From assembly GCF_000368085.1 (NCBI RefSeq), contig NZ_KB849239.1:130544-194543 (forward strand): 64,000 nucleotides of DNA, in the 5' to 3' direction. Both the position numbers and the translations under genes were made by a program. Shown here in pieces: positions 19,038 to 28,686 of the stretch. The notes beneath the pieces were generated by a model, which saw only the letters and a program-made list of their open reading frames with translations, ran no database searches and was not told where the DNA came from. Positions within the stretch are counted from its first letter, which is position 1; each line of letters starts with the position of its first letter. This stretch comes from Acinetobacter nosocomialis NIPH 2119 (GTDB lineage Bacteria > Pseudomonadota > Gammaproteobacteria > Pseudomonadales > Moraxellaceae).

Positions 19038-19067
19038 ATCTCTACGATCAGTGTTGACCGTAGAGAT
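19038..19067 (-). terminator. dapD terminator
   Basis: A 9-bp stem (ATCTCTACG/CGTAGAGAT), extended by imperfect inner pairs, lies 18 bp after the dapD stop. On the minus strand it runs into a T-rich stretch. Confidence 0.8.
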
Positions 19068-19084
19068 GCTTGATCAAACTGAAA

Positions 19085-19906
19085 TTAGTCAGCGCGTAAC
19101 AAATCGTTCAAACTTGTTTTTGCACGTGTTTGCGCATCAACTTTTTTCACGATAATTGCAGCATATAAGCTGTATTTACCGTCAGCAGACGGGATGTTAC
19201 CTGGTACAACAACTGAACCAGCAGGAACGCGGCCATAATGGATTTCGCCAGTTTCACGGTCATAAATTTTGGTTGATTGACCAATGAAAACGCCCATTGA
19301 AATGACTGAACCTTCTTCAACAATAACGCCTTCAACGATTTCAGAACGCGCACCGATAAAGCAGTTGTCTTCAATAATGGTTGGGTTAGCTTGTAATGGC
19401 TCTAAAACACCACCGATACCAACACCACCAGACAAGTGAACGTTTTTACCGATTTGAGCACATGAACCTACAGTTGCCCATGTATCAACCATTGTACCTT
19501 CATCTACATAAGCACCGATATTGACATAAGATGGCATTAACACCACATTTTTAGCTTGGAAGCTACCACGACGAGCAACAGCAGGAGGAACAACACGAAC
19601 ACCAGCAGCTTTAAATTGCTCTTCAGTCCAACCAGAGAATTTAGTTTCAACTTTGTCGTAGAAACGAAGATCACATGACTCGATTGGTTTATTGTCATTT
19701 AGTTTAAATGATAATAAAACAGCTTTTTTTAACCATTGATGAACAACCCATTCACCATTGATTTTCTCTGCAACACGAAGTGTACCGTTATCTAATCCAG
19801 CAATTGCTTCTTCAACAGCTTGGCGAATTTCGCTTGAGCAATCTGCTGCAGTAAAGTTTGCGCGGTCTTCAAATGCTTGCTCAATGATCGTAGAAAGCTG
19901 AGACAT
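19085..19906 (-). CDS. dapD: DapD, tetrahydrodipicolinate N-succinyltransferase
   Basis: Transfers succinyl from succinyl-CoA to tetrahydrodipicolinate in the meso-diaminopimelate/lysine pathway, needed for peptidoglycan. The protein has 273 aa. An N-terminal helical domain is followed from about residue 100 by a left-handed beta-helix of hexapeptide repeats ([58 protein letters not shown]), then the C-terminal [18 protein letters not shown] precedes ATG 19906. It is a single gene between two terminators or promoter gaps. Confidence 0.97.
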   Translation of the reverse strand: MSQLSTIIEQAFEDRANFTAADCSSEIRQAVEEAIAGLDNGTLRVAEKINGEWVVHQWLKKAVLLSFKLNDNKPIESCDLRFYDKVETKFSGWTEEQFKAAGVRVVPPAVARRGSFQAKNVVLMPSYVNIGAYVDEGTMVDTWATVGSCAQIGKNVHLSGGVGIGGVLEPLQANPTIIEDNCFIGARSEIVEGVIVEEGSVISMGVFIGQSTKIYDRETGEIHYGRVPAGSVVVPGNIPSADGKYSLYAAIIVKKVDAQTRAKTSLNDLLRAD

Positions 19907-20131
19907 GATCTTCCTTCCATAAAAAATTTTAAAGATTTTACACTAATTTGTGACAAGAATCTTTGAAAAAACGTGTTACGTTTAAAGCGAGAGTTAAAGT
20001 GGAAAAGCTTATTAGATAATCAAGTGTTTTTTACACAAAAATGATTTGAAAATAAAAATTTAACTCAATTTGTATCAAAAAATAACAGAAATCTAGCAGT
20101 TTTTGTATAAAAAAGAATCTATGCTCTTGAA

Positions 20132-20137
20132 TATAAT
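20132..20137 (+). promoter_or_regulatory. Candidate -10 box for the outer-membrane barrel gene
   Basis: A perfect TATAAT lies about 55 bp upstream of the start codon, in an AT-rich 285-bp gap (19907-20191) that otherwise shows nothing recognisable. No good -35 sits 16-18 bp upstream, so the promoter is only probable. Confidence 0.35.
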
Positions 20138-20191
20138 TTTTGTCACAAGCTGAATAAATTAAAAACAGAGCCTTTTCTTGAGGAGAAAACG

Positions 20192-20932
20192 ATGAAAGTA
20201 TTACGTGTTTTAGTGACAACTACAGCTTTACTTGCTGCTGGTGCTGCAATGGCAGATGAAGCTGTTGTTCATGACAGTTATGCATTCGATAAAAACCAAT
20301 TAATTCCAGTAGGTGCTCGTGCTGAGGTAGGTACTACAGGTTACGGTGGCGCTTTATTATGGCAAGCAAATCCATATGTAGGTTTAGCATTGGGTTATAA
20401 CGGTGGTGATATTTCTTGGTCTGATGATGTAAAAGTCAACGGTTCAACATATGACCTAGATATGGATAATAACAACGTTTATTTAAATGCTGAAATTCAT
20501 CCATGGGGTGCAAGTACTAACCGTTGGGCTCAAGGTGTATATGTAGCTGCGGGTGCAGCATATCTTGATAATGACTATGACCTAAATCGTAATGTTGACG
20601 CTACACGTTCATTCCGCGTAAATAACCAAGACTTCCTTGCTAATGAAGGTGGAGTAAAAATTAACGGTAAAATGTCATATAAAAATGATATTGCTCCTTA
20701 TTTAGGATTTGGTTTCGCGCCTAAAATTAATAAAAACTGGGGTGTATTTGGTGAAGTAGGTGCTTACTACACTGGTAATCCAACAGTTAAATTAGTTTCA
20801 ACAGGTTCAGCTACAACTACAGGTAGTCAGTCTCTTGAAGAAGCAGTGAATGCTGAAGCTCGTAAGATTGCTAACGATGACAAATACAAATGGTTACCAG
20901 TTGGTAAAGTTGGTGTGAACTTCTTCTGGTAA
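20192..20932 (+). CDS. Small outer-membrane beta-barrel protein
   Basis: 246 residues with a signal peptide (LLAAGAAMA, cleavage after about residue 21) and alternating strands rich in Gly, Tyr and Asn. It ends in a terminal Phe-Trp (VGKVGVNFFW), the aromatic C-terminus read by the Bam complex. Repeated strand motifs such as YVGLALGYNGGDISW and GVFGEVGAYYTGNPTV fit an 8-stranded barrel. It resembles the OmpW/YfaZ-type 'outer membrane beta-barrel' proteins, but I cannot assign a family. TTGAGGAG precedes ATG 20192, a strong ribosome-binding site, which suggests high expression. Confidence 0.8.
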   Translation: MKVLRVLVTTTALLAAGAAMADEAVVHDSYAFDKNQLIPVGARAEVGTTGYGGALLWQANPYVGLALGYNGGDISWSDDVKVNGSTYDLDMDNNNVYLNAEIHPWGASTNRWAQGVYVAAGAAYLDNDYDLNRNVDATRSFRVNNQDFLANEGGVKINGKMSYKNDIAPYLGFGFAPKINKNWGVFGEVGAYYTGNPTVKLVSTGSATTTGSQSLEEAVNAEARKIANDDKYKWLPVGKVGVNFFW

Positions 20933-20940
20933 TAATATCC

Positions 20941-20974
20941 TATAAAAAAACGAGCCTCGGCTCGTTTTTTTATA
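20941..20974. terminator. Near-palindromic terminator between barrel gene and cysB
   Basis: A 34-base perfect inverted repeat with 16-base arms (TATAAAAAAACGAGCC) and only TC at the centre. T-runs flank both directions, so it should stop transcription from either convergent gene. Confidence 0.92.
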
Positions 20975-20978
20975 GATA

Positions 20979-21010
20979 AAAATAAAAGAGCTAAAAAGCT
21001 CTTTTATTTT
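20979..21010. terminator. Second bidirectional terminator, cysB side
   Basis: A perfect 14-bp stem (AAAATAAAAGAGCT) with loop AAAA, only 4 bp beyond the previous palindrome and 10 bp after the cysB stop. It is the natural terminator of the minus-strand sulfate operon. Confidence 0.88.
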
Positions 21011-21019
21011 TTGCAGTTC

Positions 21020-21943
21020 TTATTCATCTGGATAAGCAATTTTCTTCAACGCTTTAATGTCAGCATCAGGTGAGCATAAAGAAATAAACTCATAACCGTA
21101 ACCGCGTAATAAGTGACCTTTGCGAACAGCAATCCATGTAGTATTAACACCAAAGATATCAGTTTTAATTTGCTTTAAACGATAGTCACGTTCTGCATCA
21201 TATGCAACATCGTTGACAATTCCGACGCCCATACCAAGTTCAACATAAGTTTTAATAACATCGGCATCAAGTGCAGACATTACGATATCTGCATCAATTT
21301 GAGCATCTTCAAATGCTTTATCAATTTTAGAGCGACCTGTAAAACCACCGTGATAAGTAATCAATGGATATTCAGATAAAGCATCAAGATCGATTTTATC
21401 GAGCTTTGCAAGTGGATGATCTTGCGGAGTAATAATACTGTGCTGCCACTGATAGTATGGAATACTTGCTAAGTTTTCTTCAGTTGTTAAAGACTCTGTC
21501 GCAATACCAATATCGGCTTCGCCTTGTAAAAGCATTTCTGCAATTTCGACAGGACTGGCTTGTTGCAAAATCAAATGGACTTTAGGGAACAGCTTTTTAA
21601 ATTGATTGACAATCGGTGGTAGCACATAACGTGCTTGAGTATGCGTTGTCGCAATTGTTAAAGTACCTTCGTCCACTTTATTAAAGTCATCTGCAAGACG
21701 TTTAATATTTTCTGCATCTACAAGCATACGTTCCACAATGCTAAGTAGCGATTGGCCTGGTTCAGTTAAACCAAGTAAACGTTTACCTTTACGAACGAAA
21801 AGTTGTACACCTAACTCATCTTCTAAATCTTTAATATGTTTACTTACACCTGATTGAGAGGTATATAACGCGGCAGATGCTTCCGTTAAATTAAAGTTTT
21901 GGCGTACTGTTTCTCGGATAATTCTTAATTGTTGAAAGTTCAT
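21020..21943 (-). CDS. cysB: CysB-type LysR transcriptional regulator
   Basis: LysR-family regulator (307 aa) of the CysB/Cbl group, which activates sulfate assimilation genes in response to N-acetylserine. The N-terminal winged HTH reads FNLTEASAALYTSQSGVSKHIKDLEDELGVQLFVRKGKR, the CysB signature, including the unusually long recognition helix. The effector domain begins near residue 90 and contains TITTPQDHP-like and TYHGGFTGR segments. GAGGAA precedes ATG 21943. It is the last gene of the sulfate-uptake cluster on the same strand, 71 bp after cysA. Cbl is the alternative. Confidence 0.9.
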   Translation of the reverse strand: MNFQQLRIIRETVRQNFNLTEASAALYTSQSGVSKHIKDLEDELGVQLFVRKGKRLLGLTEPGQSLLSIVERMLVDAENIKRLADDFNKVDEGTLTIATTHTQARYVLPPIVNQFKKLFPKVHLILQQASPVEIAEMLLQGEADIGIATESLTTEENLASIPYYQWQHSIITPQDHPLAKLDKIDLDALSEYPLITYHGGFTGRSKIDKAFEDAQIDADIVMSALDADVIKTYVELGMGVGIVNDVAYDAERDYRLKQIKTDIFGVNTTWIAVRKGHLLRGYGYEFISLCSPDADIKALKKIAYPDE

Positions 21944-21963
21944 TTACACTTTTCCTCGAAAGA

Positions 21964-22004
21964 GGTGAGGAACGGCTTTAAATTCCGCGAGATGGCTCCT
22001 CACC
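21964..22004 (-). promoter_or_regulatory. Hairpin in the cysA-cysB gap
   Basis: Perfect 8-bp arms GGTGAGGA/TCCTCACC enclose about 25 bases between the cysA stop and the cysB start. No T-run follows on the minus strand, so this is not a normal terminator. It may be an RNA-processing or stabilising element. The cysB ribosome-binding site (GAGGAA) lies just beyond it. Confidence 0.5.
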
Positions 22005-22014
22005 AAATAATTCC

Positions 22015-23076
22015 TTAAGCAACTTGATCTGCAAATAGGTGAAGTTGAGATGCACTCACCCAAACAGTTTGATTCGGTTTAAATGCATGTTGTTTTGCAG
22101 CTTCACTGCTCAAAGCAATCTCAATTAAACGTCCATTACGATCTTGTAATTCCGCCACTACTTTTCCAGCAATCCAGACTTCACGTACAAAAGTTGCTTC
22201 AATTGTATTTGCCTGTGGTTGCGAATGAATATGTAACTCATCCGGACGGGCAAAAGCAATCACTTTTCCTTGCGGTGCCTGAACTGTAGTCGGTAATTCG
22301 ATACGATCATTGCCAATACGGATAATACCGCCAGCATGTTCGCCTTCAAAACGGTTTGCTTGACCTAAGAAATCAAATACGAATGGTGTGGCAGGTTTCT
22401 CGTAAACTTCACGCGGCGAACCAATTTGTTCGACGTTACCTTTATTCATCACAATAATTTGATCAGCTACCTCAAGTGCTTCTTCTTGATCATGGGTTAC
22501 GAAAATTGAAGTGATATGTAATTCGTCATGCAAGTTACGTAACCAGCGGCGTAGTTCTTTACGGACTTTGGCATCAAGTGCACCAAATGGTTCATCAAGC
22601 AATAGCACACGAGGCTCTACAGCGAGTGCTCGCGCTAAGGCAATACGTTGACGTTGACCACCAGAAAGCTGAGCAGGGTAGCGGTCTGCTAAAAAGCCCA
22701 GTTGAACCAGATCAAGCAGACGAGTAACACGTTTTTTAATCTCAGCTTCCGAAGGACGTGTCGCACGAGGGCGAACACGTAAACCAAAAGCAATATTGTC
22801 AAATACAGTCATATGGCGGAATAAAGCATAGTGCTGAAATACAAAGCCAACTTGACGTTCGCGAACATGGACATTAGTTGCATCTTCGCCTTCAAGTAAT
22901 ACTTGACCGCCATCGGCCGATTCTAAGCCGGCAATAATACGAAGTAGTGTGGTTTTACCGCAGCCAGATGGTCCGAGTAGCGCAACCAGCTCGCCCTCTG
23001 GAAAGTCTAGGGAAATATTTTTAAGCGCATGGAATGCACCAAAGTGTTTTTCAATATTCTTAACTTGAATACTCAT
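22015..23076 (-). CDS. cysA: CysA, sulfate/thiosulfate ABC transporter ATPase
   Basis: ATP-binding subunit (353 aa) driving sulfate import through CysTW. Walker A is [11 protein letters not shown] (about 34-44), the Q-loop is VFQHYALF, the signature is [16 protein letters not shown], Walker B is [13 protein letters not shown] and the switch is [11 protein letters not shown]. The C-terminal ~110 residues form the TOBE-like regulatory domain of the CysA group. AAGGA precedes ATG 23076. It lies 11 bp after cysW in the sbp-hydrolase-cysT-cysW-cysA-cysB order. Confidence 0.96.
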   Translation of the reverse strand: MSIQVKNIEKHFGAFHALKNISLDFPEGELVALLGPSGCGKTTLLRIIAGLESADGGQVLLEGEDATNVHVRERQVGFVFQHYALFRHMTVFDNIAFGLRVRPRATRPSEAEIKKRVTRLLDLVQLGFLADRYPAQLSGGQRQRIALARALAVEPRVLLLDEPFGALDAKVRKELRRWLRNLHDELHITSIFVTHDQEEALEVADQIIVMNKGNVEQIGSPREVYEKPATPFVFDFLGQANRFEGEHAGGIIRIGNDRIELPTTVQAPQGKVIAFARPDELHIHSQPQANTIEATFVREVWIAGKVVAELQDRNGRLIEIALSSEAAKQHAFKPNQTVWVSASQLHLFADQVA

Positions 23077-23087
23077 GATTTCATTCC

Positions 23088-23972
23088 TTACGAATCAGTT
23101 GAATGCGGTTCTGGTTTGTCTTGATGTAGTTCTAACCAAGTTTTCAATACCAGTGTTAATAAGGCTAAGAAAGCAAGCAATGAGGACACGGCAAAGGCTG
23201 CACTGAAGGTGTACTCGTTATATAAAATTTCGACATGAAGTGGCAGGGTATTGGTCTCACCACGGATGTGGCCAGAAACTACCGATACTGCACCGAACTC
23301 ACCCATTGCACGGGCATTACATAAAATTACGCCGTAAATCAGACCCCACTTAATGTTAGGTAATGTCACTTTCCAAAAGGTTTGCCAACCTGATGCACCA
23401 AGTACAATAGCTGCTTCTTCTTCCTCTGTTCCTTGTGCTTCCATAAGAGGAATTAATTCACGCGCGACAAAAGGAACGGTAATAAAAATGGTCGCTAAAA
23501 CAATTGCAGGTACGGCATATAAAATCTTAATGTCATGATCCATTAACCAGCCGCCTAACCAACCTTGAGCACCAAAAATCAGTACAATCATTAAACCTGC
23601 AATAACAGGTGAAACTGAAAAGGGCATATCAATAATGGTGGTTAAAACTGCTTTGCCTTTAAACTGGAACTTAGAAACAGCCCATGCCGCCGCAACACCA
23701 AAAATCACATTAATCGGAACGGCAATTGCTGCGGTTAATAGTGTTAGTTTCACTGCTGACAGGGTATCTGGATCAATTAGAGCCTGAACATAAACTTCAA
23801 GGCCTTGTTTAAATGCTTCAACAAAAACCAAAATAAGAGGCAACATCAGACAGCTAAGGAAAAAGATCAGCGCAATTGTAATGAGCGTATAACGTACCCA
23901 AGTTGGTTCACGAGTTGCATCACGGGATTGCAATTTCAAGGCAAGTGCATTGCTGTCGGTATGTAGGTTCAT
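23088..23972 (-). CDS. cysW: CysW, sulfate ABC transporter permease
   Basis: Inner-membrane permease subunit of the sulfate importer (about 294 aa). About six membrane helices are visible. The conserved EAA loop is the segment [27 protein letters not shown], which docks on Cys[18 protein letters not shown] is typical of CysW. I chose ATG 23972, which overlaps the cysT stop by 4 bases (ATGA); the frame continues to 24005, but that would overlap cysT by 37 bases. The first 30 residues are hydrophilic and variable. Confidence 0.95.
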   Translation of the reverse strand: MNLHTDSNALALKLQSRDATREPTWVRYTLITIALIFFLSCLMLPLILVFVEAFKQGLEVYVQALIDPDTLSAVKLTLLTAAIAVPINVIFGVAAAWAVSKFQFKGKAVLTTIIDMPFSVSPVIAGLMIVLIFGAQGWLGGWLMDHDIKILYAVPAIVLATIFITVPFVARELIPLMEAQGTEEEEAAIVLGASGWQTFWKVTLPNIKWGLIYGVILCNARAMGEFGAVSVVSGHIRGETNTLPLHVEILYNEYTFSAAFAVSSLLAFLALLTLVLKTWLELHQDKPEPHSTDS

Positions 23973-24802
23973 GTGATATTTCTCCCTGTACGACGGTTTG
24001 CCCATGCTTGAAGTAAGTTAATGACAAATAAAATAATGAAAGAGAGAACTAACATCACTGCTGCAATAGTCGTTGCACCTGCATAGTCATATTCTTCAAG
24101 GCGAGAAATGATCATGAGCGGGGCAATTTCTGTTTTAAACGGCTGGTTACCTGCAATGAAAATTACAGAACCATATTCACCTACACCGCGAGCAAATGCT
24201 AAAGCAAAGCCTGTAAATAGGGCAGGGAGTAGTATTGGTAAAATAATTTTAGTAATGGTCTGCCAGCGATTTGCCCCAAGTGCAGAAGCCGCTTCCTCAA
24301 GCTCGGTTTCGATATCGCTTAATACCGGTTGAACAGTTCGAACAATAAAAGGAATACCAATAAATACTAAAGCTAGCGTAATCCCGATAGGGGTATAAGC
24401 AACATGAATACCAAGTGGTTCTAAATATTGACCAATCCAGCCAGTAGGAGCATAAAGCGAAGTGAGTGCAATACCTGCGACTGCCGTTGGTAGTGCAAAA
24501 GGTAAGTCTACTAAAGCATCAACTAGACGTTTTCCGGGAAAGTTATAACGGACAAGGCACCAAGCTAAAAGTAGTCCGAAAACAACATTAATAAACGCCG
24601 CAATTAAAGCTGAACTAAAGCTGAGTTGAAGCGATTTTAAAATACGTTCAGAGGTTAAAATTTCCCATAGTCCGTCCCATCCGATTCCAAATGATTTGAT
24701 AAAGACTGCGGCTAATGGAATAAGCACAATAAAAGAAACGTAGGCGAGGGTGAAGCCCAATGATAGACCAAACCCAGGCAGCACTCGGGATCGCTGCGAC
24801 AT
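23969..24802 (-). CDS. cysT: CysT (CysU), sulfate ABC transporter permease
   Basis: Partner permease of CysW (277 aa) for sulfate/thiosulfate uptake. Six membrane helices are predicted, starting [23 protein letters not shown]. The EAA-type loop is [23 protein letters not shown], and [17 protein letters not shown] is the CysT-specific motif. GAGGAA precedes ATG 24802. It is translationally coupled to cysW by a 4-base overlap. Upstream it is separated by 80 bp from the alpha/beta hydrolase gene. Confidence 0.95.
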   Translation of the reverse strand: MSQRSRVLPGFGLSLGFTLAYVSFIVLIPLAAVFIKSFGIGWDGLWEILTSERILKSLQLSFSSALIAAFINVVFGLLLAWCLVRYNFPGKRLVDALVDLPFALPTAVAGIALTSLYAPTGWIGQYLEPLGIHVAYTPIGITLALVFIGIPFIVRTVQPVLSDIETELEEAASALGANRWQTITKIILPILLPALFTGFALAFARGVGEYGSVIFIAGNQPFKTEIAPLMIISRLEEYDYAGATTIAAVMLVLSFIILFVINLLQAWANRRTGRNIT

Positions 24803-24882
24803 GATATTTCCTCAAAGAGAAAAGCCTGCTGAAACCAGTAAGCGAATAAATAAAGATAAACGGCGCGGTATAAAGCTGGGTA

Positions 24883-25491
24883 TTAAGCAAATTTCAAAGA
24901 GAAATGTGTCTTTACCGGATCAATAGATGAGTGGCTACACATCGAATCTTCAGGAAATAGATAGTTCAGTAAGTCAGGAAATGGGCCAAAACCAGAAGCA
25001 ACATTAATATGCCCAACTTGTCCAAGATTAATCGGGTCTAATTGCCAAGCTTTAGCAAGTTGTAAAGCATCGAAAAAATCTAGCCAAGGATCATTTTCAC
25101 TAATTAGCAGTGTTGTAGGCACATTAATTTTTAACTGATGAAAATAATCTTTGTAGTCAGTCAGGCTATGGCGGGCAAAACCTGCTTCACCAAAACGTGC
25201 TGGATTTGCAGGAGCAACCAAAATTAATTTTTTAACTTGAAGTTGTAAATCAGGATGCTCAGCCAAAGCAGCAACACTGGTTAAGCAACCGAAACTATGT
25301 GCAACGATTTGTACGGGTGCTTGTACTGCTTGAACTGTTTTAACAAATTGCTCAATCCATTCACTTAATACGGGTCTATCCCAGTTTTTTTGCTCAACAC
25401 GAGAACTAGACACGAGTTGACGCTGCAACCAAGATTGCCAATGTTGATGTTCACTTCCACCTACACCTGGGACAATTACAGAGTGAGTCAT
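24883..25491 (-). CDS. RBBP9/YdeN-type alpha/beta hydrolase inside the sulfate operon
   Basis: A 202-residue serine-hydrolase-fold protein. Features are the N-terminal VIVPGVGGSEHQHWQSWLQ (family hallmark), the nucleophile elbow VAHSFGCLT (Ser in AHSFG), the acid in SENDPWLDF and a catalytic His in VGHINVASGFGPFPD. The activity is unproven in most relatives (esterase, amidase or carboxypeptidase-like). AAGGAG precedes ATG 25491. It lies between sbp and cysT on the same strand, 30 bp after sbp, so it should be expressed with sulfate uptake; a role in organosulfur use is an inference. Confidence 0.82.
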   Translation of the reverse strand: MTHSVIVPGVGGSEHQHWQSWLQRQLVSSSRVEQKNWDRPVLSEWIEQFVKTVQAVQAPVQIVAHSFGCLTSVAALAEHPDLQLQVKKLILVAPANPARFGEAGFARHSLTDYKDYFHQLKINVPTTLLISENDPWLDFFDALQLAKAWQLDPINLGQVGHINVASGFGPFPDLLNYLFPEDSMCSHSSIDPVKTHFSLKFA

Positions 25492-25521
25492 GTCTGTTCT
25501 CCTTATCGTTAGTACAAAGAA

Positions 25522-26529
25522 TTACTTCTCTGCACTATTGATTTTCACGATTTGATCGAAAACACCACCATTATCAAAGTGTTGTTTTTGTACTTTTGTC
25601 CAACCGCCAAACTCTTTATCAATTGTCACGAGTTTCAATGGTTTAAATACATTGCTGTATTTTTTGAGTACAGCTGCATTACGCGGACGGTAGAAGTTAC
25701 GTGCTGCAATTTCTTGGCCAGCAGGTGAGTACAGGTAGTTGAGGTAACCTTTCGCGATGGTGAGATTGCCTTTTTTGGCAGCGTTTTTCTCAACAACAGC
25801 AACTGGTGGTTCAGCTAAAATAGATAGAGATGGGGTAATAATTTCAAACTTGCCTGGCTGTTCGCGAACAGCTAAATGAGCTTCGTTTTCCCAAGCAAGC
25901 AATACGTCACCAATGCCACGTTCAGCAAAAGTTGTTGTTGCACCGCGTGCACCTGAGTCTAAAACTTTAGTGTGCTTATAAATTTGGCGGACATATTCTT
26001 GTGCTTTAGCATCATTACCACCTGGTTGATGTTTTGCCCAAGCCCAAGCTGCAAGATAGTTCCAACGAGCACCGCCAGAAGTTTTCGGGTTTGGTGTAAT
26101 AATTTCTACACCTGGTTTGATTAAGTCACCCCAGTCTTTAATTTGTTTAGGGTTACCCTTACGTACCAAAAACACGATTGTTGATGTGTATGGTGTAGAG
26201 TTTTGTGGCAACTTCTTTTGCCAATCAGTTGGAAGCAATTTTGCTTTTTCAGCAATTTCGTCAATATCAGCTGCAAGTGCTAATGTCACGACGTCAGCAT
26301 TTAAGCCATCAATTACTGCACGAGCCTGTTTACCAGAACCGCCGTGTGATTGCTTAAACTGAATGTCTTGACCAGTACGCTGCTTCCAGTAAGTACCAAA
26401 CTGTTTATTAAAGTCTGTATATAACTCACGAGTAGGATCGTAAGAAACGTTTAAAAACTCTTGTGCTGCAAATGATGAAACAGAAAGAAGCGCAGCAATA
26501 ACCCCAACTTTTAATTGAGAAAAACGCAT
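25522..26529 (-). CDS. sbp: Sbp, periplasmic sulfate-binding protein
   Basis: Solute-binding protein (335 aa from ATG 26529) feeding CysTWA. A signal peptide ends near SSFAAQEF. The mature N-terminus [38 protein letters not shown] and [26 protein letters not shown] segments are typical of the Sbp/CysP family; Ser and Trp residues there bind the dianion. The frame extends to a TTG at 26544, but the ATG at 26529 has GAGGGG 7 bases upstream. As the first gene of the operon, it is where CysB would act. A GTTCA/TGAAC repeat lies just upstream. Confidence 0.94.
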   Translation of the reverse strand: MRFSQLKVGVIAALLSVSSFAAQEFLNVSYDPTRELYTDFNKQFGTYWKQRTGQDIQFKQSHGGSGKQARAVIDGLNADVVTLALAADIDEIAEKAKLLPTDWQKKLPQNSTPYTSTIVFLVRKGNPKQIKDWGDLIKPGVEIITPNPKTSGGARWNYLAAWAWAKHQPGGNDAKAQEYVRQIYKHTKVLDSGARGATTTFAERGIGDVLLAWENEAHLAVREQPGKFEIITPSLSILAEPPVAVVEKNAAKKGNLTIAKGYLNYLYSPAGQEIAARNFYRPRNAAVLKKYSNVFKPLKLVTIDKEFGGWTKVQKQHFDNGGVFDQIVKINSAEK

Positions 26530-26707
26530 GAGATAACCCCTCAAAAATACGAAATGTTCAAAACATGAACGCAGAATAGCGCTACTCTTTATTCTAAAAA
26601 AATAATAAAAAACGAATTTAATATGAAAAAAATAGAAATAATAAAAATGGATAAACTATTCTTAAATCTTGATATATAACAAGTTTCAAAAGTACAAACT
26701 AAATCGG

Positions 26708-26713
26708 TATAAT
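26708..26713 (+). promoter_or_regulatory. Candidate -10 box for pabC
   Basis: A perfect TATAAT in the 263-bp AT-rich gap between divergent sbp and pabC, about 80 bp before the pabC start. The -35 match (TTTCAA, 18-bp spacer) is poor. Confidence 0.35.
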
Positions 26714-26792
26714 TTTTAAAAATCAGTCGTTTATTAAGTAAATGAATGGTGTTGTATTGTTGAGCGGTTTTTAAATAAAGGACGGATTAAAC

Positions 26793-27605
26793 ATGTGGTG
26801 TTTTAAAAATGGACAACCTGTTGAAACCATTCCGTTACTAGACCGAGCATTTCATTATGGAGATGGTTGCTTTAGCACAATTCGTGTTTTTCAGAATGAG
26901 ATAGAGCTTAAAGCTCGTCACTGGGAACGTCTAAAACTTGCTTGTCAAAAACTAGCTTTAATTGCAAATTTTGAATTAATTGAACAAAGTTTGCAGCATT
27001 TATACCAACAAAACCTTGTACTCAACGGTACTTTAAAAATTGTGATTAGCCGCGGTGAAGGTGACCGTGGTTATAGTTTGCCAAAGCATGAAGCAGATAT
27101 TTATGTCTGGTTTTATCCAAAAGCACTGGAGCAATTCCAACCCGACTTTATACAGTGCGGGGTTTTAAATCAGGCCTTGGGTTTAACTATGCCGAGTCTA
27201 GTTGGACTTAAATCTTTAAACCGTCTGGAACAGGTACTGCTAAAAAAAGAAGCAGATCAACAAGGGTGGGCAGAAGCATTAGTATCTGATGTACAAGGTT
27301 ATATTGTTGAAGGGGTAAGCAGTAATTGTTTTATTCGTTTAAATGATAGATGGATTACACCGGAACTTCGCTATAATGGCGTCCACGGTGTGATGCGTGC
27401 AGAAATTTTGGCACGTATGCAGCACCATGGAAATGCCTGCGAAGTCAGAATAATTGAATTAGATGAAGTGCCACAAATACAGAGTCTATTCTTTTGTAAT
27501 GCTTTACATCCAATGCGAGTGGTTACTCAAATCGGTGAACAAACTCTAGATTCACAGGCGTGCCTAAATTTATTTCATAATCTTAACTTGAATCAGATTC
27601 ATTAA
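26793..27605 (+). CDS. pabC: PabC, aminodeoxychorismate lyase
   Basis: PLP-dependent fold IV enzyme (270 aa) releasing pyruvate from 4-amino-4-deoxychorismate to give p-aminobenzoate for folate. The N-terminal LDRAFHYGDGCFSTIRV is the class IV signature. The PLP lysine sits in VGLKSLNRLEQVLLKKEA (about 131-148). GVSSNCFI and a VHGVMRAEIL segment close the active site. It begins the pabC-mltG-tmk cluster common in gammaproteobacteria; mltG starts 1 bp after its stop. Confidence 0.93.
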   Translation: MWCFKNGQPVETIPLLDRAFHYGDGCFSTIRVFQNEIELKARHWERLKLACQKLALIANFELIEQSLQHLYQQNLVLNGTLKIVISRGEGDRGYSLPKHEADIYVWFYPKALEQFQPDFIQCGVLNQALGLTMPSLVGLKSLNRLEQVLLKKEADQQGWAEALVSDVQGYIVEGVSSNCFIRLNDRWITPELRYNGVHGVMRAEILARMQHHGNACEVRIIELDEVPQIQSLFFCNALHPMRVVTQIGEQTLDSQACLNLFHNLNLNQIH

Positions 27606-27606
27606 T

Positions 27607-28677
27607 ATGCCGAAGCCACCTGTGAACGCGAAAGCAAAAAATGCTAAAAAAAAGGGCAAGAAAACAGCATCTCATTTTCCTAAAAAGTTGGTGCTGATTG
27701 GCTTTTTTATCGTTTTAATTTCTATTTTTGCTATTTTGTGGTCAAGTTTATTTAAAGCTTATCCTGTTGAAGGGAAAAAGCAGATGCTATCGATCACATC
27801 AGGTGAGACCTATTCTGGTTTTATTGATCGTTTAGCCAAAGAAAATAAAATCCATTTCCCAATTGTACTTAAGCTTTATCAAAAGTTTATGATTCATGAC
27901 AGCATGAAAGCTGGTGTGTATGAAATCGAACAGGGAATGAGCGTAAGACAAGTATTGGAGATGTTGTCTAATGCTGATAATGCTCAGATGAACCGTATTT
28001 TAGTGATTGAAGGTACGACTTTTAAACAGCTTATTACTGCACTCAAAAATGATAAAAATGTAAAAAATACAATACTCGATTTACCAGATGACCAGCTTAT
28101 GAAGGCTTTAGGTATTCCTTATCATCATCCGGAAGGTTTATTTGCGCCTAACACTTATTTCTTCGCAAAGGGTGAGACTGACAAAAAAATCCTCACCGAT
28201 TTATATCATCATCAAATGAAAGCTTTAGATACTGCTTGGGCAAATCGCGCACCAAACTTACCTTATAAAGATAAGTATGAAGCTTTAATTATGGCTTCAA
28301 TTGTTGAGAAAGAAACAAGTGTAGATAGTGAGCTTGAGCAAGTATCTGGTGTATTTGTACGCCGTCTGAAAATTGGTATGCGTTTACAAACTGACCCAAC
28401 CGTGATTTATGGAATGGGTGATAACTATAAGGGTAAGATCAGTCGCGAAGACTTACGTACACCAACCGCATATAATACCTATACAATTAATGGCCTACCG
28501 CCAACACCAATTGCTTTGCCAAGTCAAAAAGCAATTGAAGCAGCACTACATCCAGATGACTCAAATAATATTTATTTTGTGGCAACTGGTAATGGTGGCC
28601 ATAAATTTACGGCAGACTTGCAGGCTCATAATCAAGCGGTGCAAGAGTACTTATCCGTGTTGAGATCGAAGAAATAA
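27607..28677 (+). CDS. mltG: MltG, endolytic murein transglycosylase
   Basis: Inner-membrane-anchored lytic transglycosylase (356 aa) that cuts nascent glycan strands and so sets their length. A basic N-terminus is followed by one membrane helix (about 28-50), a LysM-like subdomain (about 60-120), and the YceG catalytic domain with the key Glu in MASIVEKETSV. RLKIGMRLQTDPTVIYG and NTYTINGLPPTPIALP are strongly conserved in MltG. ATG follows pabC by 1 bp, so the two are probably coupled. Confidence 0.95.
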   Translation: MPKPPVNAKAKNAKKKGKKTASHFPKKLVLIGFFIVLISIFAILWSSLFKAYPVEGKKQMLSITSGETYSGFIDRLAKENKIHFPIVLKLYQKFMIHDSMKAGVYEIEQGMSVRQVLEMLSNADNAQMNRILVIEGTTFKQLITALKNDKNVKNTILDLPDDQLMKALGIPYHHPEGLFAPNTYFFAKGETDKKILTDLYHHQMKALDTAWANRAPNLPYKDKYEALIMASIVEKETSVDSELEQVSGVFVRRLKIGMRLQTDPTVIYGMGDNYKGKISREDLRTPTAYNTYTINGLPPTPIALPSQKAIEAALHPDDSNNIYFVATGNGGHKFTADLQAHNQAVQEYLSVLRSKK

Positions 28678-28686
28678 GGAAAAGAG

